A stretch of DNA of 64,000 nucleotides from Hymenobacter jeollabukensis (GTDB lineage Bacteria; Bacteroidota; Bacteroidia; Cytophagales; Hymenobacteraceae), in the NCBI RefSeq assembly GCF_005771675.1, contig NZ_VAJM01000009.1, positions 227,467 to 291,466 on the forward strand, given 5' to 3'. Of the stretch, positions 58,550 through 64,000 are shown piece by piece. Made by a program: the position numbers and the translations under genes. Each line of letters opens with the position of its first letter. Within the stretch, counting starts at the first letter, position 1. Below the pieces are notes generated by a model that worked only from the letters and a program-made list of their open reading frames with translations, was not told the DNA's origin and did not search any database.

Positions 58550-58688
58550 TGAGGTGGTGAACTGGTGAGTTGATGTTTGGGAGGCGCAGACTGCGCAGTT
58601 AGCGCAATCAGAACGGCACTCACCATTTCACCAGCTCACTGGTTCACCAACTCGCCACTCACCATTTCACTATCTCACCATTTCACCA
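58550..58688. repeat. Octamer palindrome, copy D (asymmetric)
   Basis: The left arm (58550-58571) has about three octamers and begins at the base after the holB stop. The centre matches copy B (GTTGATGTTTGGGAGGCGCAG ending in GAACGGCACTCACC). The right arm (58617-58687) is expanded to nine units, one of them seven bases long, and ends two bases before the hemC ATG. Confidence 0.9.
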
Positions 58689-58689
58689 T

Positions 58690-59643
58690 ATGACCCGTCC
58701 CATCCGCATCGGAACCCGCGGCAGCAAGCTGGCCTTGTGGCAGGCCCACCACGTGGCCGATACCCTGAACGCCGCCGGCCTCGCCACCGAAATCGTCATT
58801 ATTACCACCAAGGGCGACGTGGTGCTGGACCGCTCCCTCGACAAGATCGGGGCCAAGGGCGTGTTTACGGAGGAGCTGGAGGAGAGCCTGCGCACCGGCC
58901 ACATCGACATTGCCGTGCACAGCGCCAAGGACGTGCAAAGCACCATCCCCGACGATTTGGAGCTGCTGGCCTTTATGACGCGCGAGCAGGTCAACGACGT
59001 CATCATCAGCTTCGACCCGGGTTTCTCGCTCGATAAGCCCGACATCGTGCTGGGCACCAGCAGCACCCGCCGCCGGGCCCTCTTCAAGCGCCACTACCCG
59101 CACGCCATTACGGCCGAGGCCCGCGGCAACCTGCAGACGCGCCTGCGCAAGCTAGAGGAAGGCCAGTACGACGCGCTGGTGCTGGCCTTTGCCGGCGTGC
59201 ACCGCATGGAGTACGACAAGCTCATCGTGCGTGTGCTGCCCGAAACGCAGTTTATCCCCGCCGCCGGGCAGGGCTCGGTGGCCATCGAGTGCGCCAAGAG
59301 CCTCGACATGCCCCGCAAGCTGGCCCTGCGCAACCTGCTCGACGACCCCGACACGCACACCTGCCTGCGGGCCGAGCGTGCCTTTCTGCGCACCATGGAA
59401 GGCGGCTGCAGCATCCCTAGCTTCGCCCTGGCCACCTTCACCGACGAGGGCGCCCTGCAGCTGCACGGCGGCCTCATCAGCCTCGACGGGCAGCAGTACG
59501 TGGAGGAAATCCAGCTCACCCACGACCCCGAAGCCGCCGAGCAGCTGGGCGTGGCCGTAGCTGAAGCCGTGCTCAGCCGCGGCGGCGTGCAGATTCTGCG
59601 CGACATCCGGGAGCATCGCGAGTCGGAGTCAGCGACGTTTTAA
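58690..59643 (+). CDS. hemC: Porphobilinogen deaminase (hydroxymethylbilane synthase)
   Basis: 317 residues; joins four porphobilinogen units to hydroxymethylbilane in haem synthesis. Blocks: IRIGTRGSKLALWQAHHV, TTKGD, GVFTEELEESL, AVHSAKDV, GTSSTRRRALFK, ARGNLQTRLRKL, and GGCSIPSFA with the dipyrromethane-binding cysteine near residue 240. ATG 58690 follows an octamer array by two bases, so the 5' leader is made of repeat sequence. Confidence 0.97.
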   Translation: MTRPIRIGTRGSKLALWQAHHVADTLNAAGLATEIVIITTKGDVVLDRSLDKIGAKGVFTEELEESLRTGHIDIAVHSAKDVQSTIPDDLELLAFMTREQVNDVIISFDPGFSLDKPDIVLGTSSTRRRALFKRHYPHAITAEARGNLQTRLRKLEEGQYDALVLAFAGVHRMEYDKLIVRVLPETQFIPAAGQGSVAIECAKSLDMPRKLALRNLLDDPDTHTCLRAERAFLRTMEGGCSIPSFALATFTDEGALQLHGGLISLDGQQYVEEIQLTHDPEAAEQLGVAVAEAVLSRGGVQILRDIREHRESESATF

Positions 59644-59726
59644 TTTTTAGATCTATCAGTATGAAGCAGCATTTCGTTATGAAATGCTGCTTCTATGTTT
59701 CAATACATTGTGCTTTTCCTGATACC

Positions 59727-60209
59727 ATGCAAACAGGTCTTACACGCTGGACAACTATCATGATGATGCTAAACCTTGGTGCCTGCTATCCGGACAAGCC
59801 AAGTAAAAATCTGGAAAGGCCAGCAGCAGGTCAGATTAAGCCAGAGGTAACCCCGGATAGCTCGAAGTATTATTTGGTAACTCAGGATATGTTATCGGCT
59901 CAGCCGCTTGCCTATGCCCGCGCCCGGAGGAGGCTGAAAGAACGTCTTGCCGAGCCCAAAAAAGAAAGGATACTTATCCAGCCGGTTATCCGAAATGCAG
60001 AAACCGCAGTTGCAATTGCCGAAGCACTAGCCTTTGATGCATTCGGTGGGCCAAGTGAAATAGTACCAGAGCGGCCTTATTCGGTTATGCTGTTGGATGG
60101 GTATTGGATTGTCAACGGCACATTGCCTGAGAGCTATATTGGTGGAACGTTTGAAGTGACGCTAGATGCCAAAGATGGGCGCGTGGTATGTCTATGGCAC
60201 GGCGAATAA
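59727..60209 (+). CDS. Lipoprotein with NTF2-fold immunity-like domain (YbbC/YhhH type)
   Basis: 160 residues. The lipobox LNLGAC is near residue 20. The C-terminal 80 residues match the pattern of NTF2-fold immunity proteins (PF15631 type): TAVAIAEALAFDAFGG, YSVMLLDGYWIVNGTLPES, GGTFEVTLDAKDGRVV and a final WHG. Such proteins often protect against polymorphic toxins, but no toxin gene is visible. The region is markedly poorer in GC than its neighbours, which suggests recent transfer. ATG 59727 gives the lipoprotein signal; 59661 would not. Confidence 0.75.
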   Translation: MQTGLTRWTTIMMMLNLGACYPDKPSKNLERPAAGQIKPEVTPDSSKYYLVTQDMLSAQPLAYARARRRLKERLAEPKKERILIQPVIRNAETAVAIAEALAFDAFGGPSEIVPERPYSVMLLDGYWIVNGTLPESYIGGTFEVTLDAKDGRVVCLWHGE

Positions 60210-60221
60210 GTAACTTAGCAA

Positions 60222-60757
60222 TGCCCAACAACATATCTATAAACGGTGAAAGACTATGGCTGGCCTTTGGTCAAGCCTATTGGCTTATCGACGCGCTGTA
60301 CCTGACAGAGATTGTAGCAGAAGCACACAAACTGGATGCGCAGGATTTAGTCGCGTCTGCCCAGCATGTGTTTGAGTGGAACCCTACGCCCTTCGCCCGG
60401 TTTGAGCTACCCGCAGCAAGTGGCCTGTACTAGCTGGAAGTAACCGATATAATCCTAGGCAACGACGCTGGTTCAGCGTACGCGGAACGTCCGCAGCACC
60501 ATTTCGGCACCGATTCGGCCGTGTTGGTGGTAGTGGCCGAGAAAAACATTCCCACGTTGATCGAGCGGCAGTTTTCGTAAGACGCGCTGATCGAGTGCCA
60601 GCCAGATGAACGGCCCTACCACGACGTATTCAGCGCCCGGTACTGGCAGCAGGTGACGGCTGGCTTGGTACCCGTTACCGTTGGGTTGATTTATAGCCCG
60701 GGGCTGGACTCCGGGTTTGATTTTGTCGGCAGCGGCTTTTATCAGCTAAAGGTCTGA
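60222..60757 (+). pseudogene. Broken gene of unknown family
   Basis: From ATG 60222 the frame reads for 70 codons to TAG 60431-60433, then open for 48 codons to TAA 60578-60580, then open for 58 codons to TGA 60755-60757. All three parts read like protein (ERLWLAFGQAYWLIDALYL; DSAVLVVVAEKNIPTLIERQ; RYWQQVTAGLVPVTVG). So it is one 179-codon gene with two in-frame stops. Its end overlaps the opposite gene (stop at 60742) by 16 bases. The family was not recognised. GC rises along the gene, so it may be a fusion of two fragments. Confidence 0.75.
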
Positions 60758-61380
60758 TCGGCGGGTGCTCGTTTGCTAGTCACCGCGTACAGCACCAACG
60801 CCATGACGGCCCCGCTGGTGTCGGCCAGCATGTCCTTCTGCGCGTCCCAGATGTCGCCCTGGCTGCCGAGGAAAGCCGCGCCCGACTCGCCGCCGGCCGT
60901 GGCCGCGTACAGCCACTCGATGATTTCGTAGCTCATGGCCACCGTGCCGATGACGCACAAGGGCAGCAGGTAGGAGAGGAAGCGGCTGCGGATCAGCCCG
61001 CGCGCGTCGGTGTATTCGATGAGGGCGTAGGCGTAGAAACCCACCGTGACGTGCGCCACCCGGTCGTACATGTTGCGCTTGAAGCCGAACAGGTCGTTGA
61101 ACCAGTCGAAGGGCACCCGCTCGAAGGTGTAGTAGCCGCCGATGGTGTGCATATAGAGCAGCACGCTCATCAGCAGGTAGGCCGTGTTGGAAAACTGCAC
61201 GCCGCGCAGGTATAGCACCGTCAGCGCCCCGGCAATGAGCACGATGGGCAGGTTTTCGACCACCCAGGTGGCGCGGCTGTAGGGGTGAATGGCCAGGGCC
61301 AGGAACAGCACCACGTAGCCGGCCAGCAGCAGCTTGGGAAACCAGGAGGGGTTGCGCAGGGGAGTAGGGGTAGACGTCAT
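60742..61380 (-). CDS. YjdF/DUF2238 family membrane protein
   Basis: 212 residues with about six membrane segments. GGYYTFERVPFDWFNDLFGFKR (spread over about residues 80-102), NMYDRVAHVTVGFYAYALIE and SYEIIEWLYAATAGGESGAA are DUF2238 features; conserved Asp and Glu residues lie in the membrane. QGDIWDAQKDMLADTSGA near the C-terminus resembles the VanZ-like motif. Function unknown. The ATG at 61380 is preferred over 61392. Confidence 0.88.
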   Translation of the reverse strand: MTSTPTPLRNPSWFPKLLLAGYVVLFLALAIHPYSRATWVVENLPIVLIAGALTVLYLRGVQFSNTAYLLMSVLLYMHTIGGYYTFERVPFDWFNDLFGFKRNMYDRVAHVTVGFYAYALIEYTDARGLIRSRFLSYLLPLCVIGTVAMSYEIIEWLYAATAGGESGAAFLGSQGDIWDAQKDMLADTSGAVMALVLYAVTSKRAPADQTFS

Positions 61381-61577
61381 AGGGGGCGGCAAAGGAGAGT
61401 TGGAGCCGCTTACGCAGAAAGCTGGACCATTGGTGGCCCTGATTTTTACGGATAAAGACGATTCAGCGGCACGGCGCAGGCACCCCGGGCATCGGGTAGC
61501 CTGATTCAGGCGGCCGAAAAGCTGGCGTAGCGCTGTCCAAACCTGTTACTTGTGACCTGTTACCCGTCACCCTCCTT

Positions 61578-62171
61578 ATGCGCCCCAACCCGCTGCCGCC
61601 CGCGCCCGAACTGCGCACCGCCCGCCTCACCCTGCGCCCCTGGCACCCCGACGAAGCCCCTGCCGTGCTGCAGCTTATCGAGCAGGACCGCGCCCGCCTC
61701 ACCCGCGACTTTCCCAAAACCACCCGGGCGGTGCAGGACGAGGCCAGCGCCCGGGTGTTCATCGAAATCTGGGACGCCGACTGGCTGATCGGCAAGGGCA
61801 TTCAGTTTGGCATCTGGCCGCAGGGGGCCGAGGCGCCGGTGGGCTTCGTGAGCGTGCGCAACATCGAGTGGGAAGTGCCCAAGGCCGAGCTGGCCTACCT
61901 GCTCAGCCGCGCCGCCGAGGGCCAGGGCCTGATGCACGAGGCCGCCACGGCCGTCATCGATTGGGCGTTTCGGACGCTGGGCCTGGAGCGGGTGTACTGC
62001 CACGCCGACCCCGAAAACCAACGCAGCGCGGCCCTGGCCCAGCGCTGCGGCCTGCGCCGCGAGGGGTTGCTGCGCAACAACTTTCGCGGCGGCGACGGAC
62101 TGCTGCACGACAGCTACAGCTTCGGCCTGACCAGGGCCGACTGGCTGGCGGGTTCCACCGAATCGGCTTAG
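61578..62171 (+). CDS. RimJ/RimL-type GNAT acetyltransferase
   Basis: 197 residues. LRTARLTLRPWHPDEAPAVL is the usual start, GFVSVRNIEWEVPKAELAYL and EGQGLMHEAATAVIDWAFRT form the acetyl-CoA site, and ERVYCHADPENQRSAALAQR with CGLRREGLLRNN ends the domain. It probably acetylates a protein N-terminus or a small amine; the substrate is not predictable. Confidence 0.9.
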   Translation: MRPNPLPPAPELRTARLTLRPWHPDEAPAVLQLIEQDRARLTRDFPKTTRAVQDEASARVFIEIWDADWLIGKGIQFGIWPQGAEAPVGFVSVRNIEWEVPKAELAYLLSRAAEGQGLMHEAATAVIDWAFRTLGLERVYCHADPENQRSAALAQRCGLRREGLLRNNFRGGDGLLHDSYSFGLTRADWLAGSTESA

Positions 62172-62228
62172 CTTCGCCGCCGTAACTTGCGTATCGGCCT
62201 TTTTCTCCCCCGATACCCCATTCGGCCC

Positions 62229-62891
62229 ATGATTCGCTCATTTCGCTTTTCCGGTCTGCTGGCGGCCGCGCTGTGGCTCGGCGCGGCCGCCGCATCCGCC
62301 CAAGAGGCCAAGACCAAAAAAACCAAGCCCAGCAAAAAGGACGAAGTAGTGACCCTGCACGTCACGCAGGGCAGCACCACGCTCGGCGACATCCGGCTAG
62401 TGACCTACGAGCAAACCCCGCTGCACCGCGCAAACTTTCTGCAGAAAGCCAAGAGCGGCTTTTACAACGGCACCACCTTTCACCGCGTCATTCCCGGCTT
62501 CATGGTGCAGGGCGGCGACGCCAACTCCAAGGACAGTGACCCCAGCAACGACGGCATGGGCCAGCCCGGCGACCCAACCATTCCGGCGGAACTGCGCCCC
62601 GAGCTGACGCACAAAGCCGGCGCCGTGGCCGCCGCCCGCATGGGCGGGCCTCCCGGCACGCCCAGCAGCTCCTCGCAGTTTTACATCGTGCAGAACCCCA
62701 ACGGCACGCCCCACCTCAACGGCGGCTACACGGTGTTCGGCCAGGTGATTCAGGGGCAGGACGTGGTGGATAAAATAGCCAAGGCCCCGCGCAACGAGAT
62801 GGACCGCCCGAACGAAGCCATCAAGATGGACGTGAAGGTGCAGAAGCTCAGCAAGAAGAAAATTGCCAAGCTCTACGGCTATCAGTATTAG
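62229..62891 (+). CDS. Secreted cyclophilin-type peptidyl-prolyl isomerase
   Basis: 220 residues with a signal peptide (cleavage after ASA, about residue 24) and a Lys-rich segment after it (KTKKTKPSKKDE). The cyclophilin domain has FYNGTTFHRVIPGFMVQGGD, GAVAAARMGGPPGTPSSSSQ, FYIVQNPN and GGYTVFGQVIQGQDVVDKI. It should assist folding in the periplasm. TAACTTGCG before the gene may be a weak -7 element. Confidence 0.93.
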   Translation: MIRSFRFSGLLAAALWLGAAAASAQEAKTKKTKPSKKDEVVTLHVTQGSTTLGDIRLVTYEQTPLHRANFLQKAKSGFYNGTTFHRVIPGFMVQGGDANSKDSDPSNDGMGQPGDPTIPAELRPELTHKAGAVAAARMGGPPGTPSSSSQFYIVQNPNGTPHLNGGYTVFGQVIQGQDVVDKIAKAPRNEMDRPNEAIKMDVKVQKLSKKKIAKLYGYQY

Positions 62892-63003
62892 GTGAGGTGG
62901 TGAGGGGTGAACTGGTGAGTGTCGTTTTGACGGCTCAACATGCGCGGAGCCGCGCCGCCAGCACATCAAACTCACCATTTCACCACCTCACCAGTTCACC
63001 ACC
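62892..63003. repeat. Octamer palindrome, copy E
   Basis: The left arm (62892-62920) starts right after the cyclophilin stop with about four octamers, one seven bases long. The right arm (62969-63000) is AACTCACC, ATTTCACC, ACCTCACC, AGTTCACC, followed by five bases and the ATG of the next gene. The centre differs from copies A, B and D and has its own CGCGGAGCCGCG stem. Confidence 0.87.
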
Positions 63004-63005
63004 CT

Positions 63006-63905
63006 ATGCGCCTGCTCATTACCGGGGCCAACGGCCTGCTCGGCCAGAAGCTGCTCGACCGTCTGCACCAGGAGCCCGGCGTGGCGCTGATTGCCACCGG
63101 CCGCGGCCCGTTTCGGCTGGCGGAGGCCTATCCCGCCGTGCCCTACGTGCCGCTCGATGTGAGCGACGCCGCCCAGGTGGCCGCGGTGCTGCGCGAGCAG
63201 CAACCCACGCACGTCATCCACACCGCCGCCATGACGCAGGTGGACGACTGCGAGGTGCACCCCGACGCCTGCTGGCTGCACAACGTGACGGCCGTGGACA
63301 TTCTGGCCCGCGCCTGCGCCGCCCAGAGTGTGCACCTGACGCACCTGAGCACCGACTTCATCTTCGACGGCTCGGACGGGCCGCTGGCCGAGGACGCCCG
63401 GCCCAACCCCATCAGCCACTACGGCCGCAGCAAGCTGGCTGCCGAGCAGGCCGTGCAGGCCACGCCCGGCCTGCGCTGGGCCATTGCCCGCACGGTGCTG
63501 GTGTACGGGGTGCTGCGCGGCGGCGGGCGCCCGAACATCGTGCTGTGGGTGCGCGACTCGCTGCGGGCCGGCAAGCCCATCAACGTGGTGTCGGACCAGT
63601 GGCGCACGCCCACGCTGGCCGAGGATTTGGCCGAGGGCTGCTGGCTGATAGCCCGGCAAAGCGCCCGGGGCATTTACCATCTTTCCGGCCGCGAGCTGCT
63701 GACGCCCTACGATATGGCCCGGCAGGTAGCCGCGCACTTCGGCCTCGATGCCGGGCTGATTACCCGGGTCGACGCCAGCACCTTCACCCAGCCGGCCCGC
63801 CGCCCGCCCCGCACCGGCTTCATCATCGACAAAGCTGAGCGGGAGCTGGGCTTCCGGCCGCACTCCTTCGAGGAGGGAATTGCAGTAGTGGCCGCGCAGG
63901 CGTAG
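63006..63905 (+). CDS. SDR family sugar-nucleotide reductase (dTDP-4-dehydrorhamnose reductase-like)
   Basis: 299 residues, extended short-chain dehydrogenase. TGANGLLGQ (residues 6-14) binds NAD(P). LSTDFIFDGSDGPLAEDARP and YGRSK (Tyr139, Lys143) form the active site. SDQWRTPTLAEDLAEGCW and a C-terminal RRPPRTGFIIDKAERELGFR are typical of RmlD-type reductases. No other rhamnose genes are adjacent. The start codon follows octamer copy E. Confidence 0.92.
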   Translation: MRLLITGANGLLGQKLLDRLHQEPGVALIATGRGPFRLAEAYPAVPYVPLDVSDAAQVAAVLREQQPTHVIHTAAMTQVDDCEVHPDACWLHNVTAVDILARACAAQSVHLTHLSTDFIFDGSDGPLAEDARPNPISHYGRSKLAAEQAVQATPGLRWAIARTVLVYGVLRGGGRPNIVLWVRDSLRAGKPINVVSDQWRTPTLAEDLAEGCWLIARQSARGIYHLSGRELLTPYDMARQVAAHFGLDAGLITRVDASTFTQPARRPPRTGFIIDKAERELGFRPHSFEEGIAVVAAQA

Positions 63906-64000
63906 GTCGGCTGTTCGGGAGTTAGCGGTGGTCTAATACATGGTGCATCGTCGATTATGCTCGTCAATGACGAGTTGAATGCGGACGTGGTGCATGGCCA
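63906..64000. other. Right edge of the window, no supported gene
   Basis: These 95 bases contain a short minus-strand open stretch ending at TAG 63933-63935 that runs off the edge. It could be the 3' end of another gene, but no motif supports it. Confidence 0.3.

Noticed and set aside
63933..64000. Partial minus-strand gene at the right edge
   Set aside because: About 20 codons only, with no recognisable motif; it cannot be supported from the window.

Overview
The window is GC-rich chromosomal DNA from a member of the Bacteroidota, most likely Hymenobacter or a close relative in the Hymenobacteraceae (inference from gene content and style, not from a search). The evidence is a fused SecDF, BatD, Nfu-type scaffold protein, DUF2490 and DUF5777 proteins, OmpA/PD40 proteins, a TonB receptor with an N-terminal carboxypeptidase-regulatory-like domain, type B L31, and the Bacteroidota -7 promoter element TAnnTTTG in front of many genes. 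Shine-Dalgarno sites are essentially absent. No rRNA, tRNA or CRISPR array was seen.

Layout. 0-2.5 kb: a partner-switching module on the minus strand (SpoIIE-type phosphatase, STAS antagonist, start of an RsbW-like kinase). 2.7-5.3 kb: guaB and a DUF2490 protein. 5.5-10.3 kb: FRG-domain protein, CpdA-like phosphodiesterase, HrpB helicase, rhodanese. 10.5-13 kb: pnuC, NadR-like kinase, aldose-epimerase-like and GNAT genes in tight overlap. 13.6-16.3 kb: TPP riboswitch plus TonB receptor. 17-20 kb: secDF. 20.3-24.7 kb: ECF sigma factor, a protein that appears to span both membranes, a haem-binding lipoprotein, YceI and DUF5777. 25-31.6 kb: lipoprotein, Nfu, two OmpA proteins, an HTTM protein. 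31.6-37 kb: aroC, a second DUF2490, an APC permease, a glutaryl-CoA-dehydrogenase-like enzyme. 37-47.7 kb: many small or unrecognised proteins, including two paralogous pairs, plus ruvB and queG. 47.9-51.4 kb: four ferritin-like genes forming two duplicated pairs. 51.7-59.6 kb: batD, udk, rdgB, rpmE2, a GlmU-like protein, holB, hemC. 59.7-60.8 kb: a small AT-richer island with an orphan immunity-like lipoprotein and a pseudogene. 60.7-63.9 kb: YjdF-like membrane protein, acetyltransferase, secreted cyclophilin, dTDP-rhamnose-reductase-like SDR.

The most unusual structure is a family of five palindromic elements whose arms are tandem octamers (GGTGARNT on one strand, its complement on the other). 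Each copy ends 2-5 bases before a start codon, and four of the five also begin 0-3 bases after the preceding stop codon, so they fill the whole stop-to-start space between tandem genes. A second palindrome family (GTAGCGCGAA arms) fills stop-to-stop space between convergent genes. Other notable points are the sigma factor with its apparently trans-envelope partner, the duplicated ferritin-like pair in which the second copy has lost metal ligands, an acyl-carrier-like protein with its halves in permuted order, and several promoters placed so close to ATG that the mRNAs should be leaderless.
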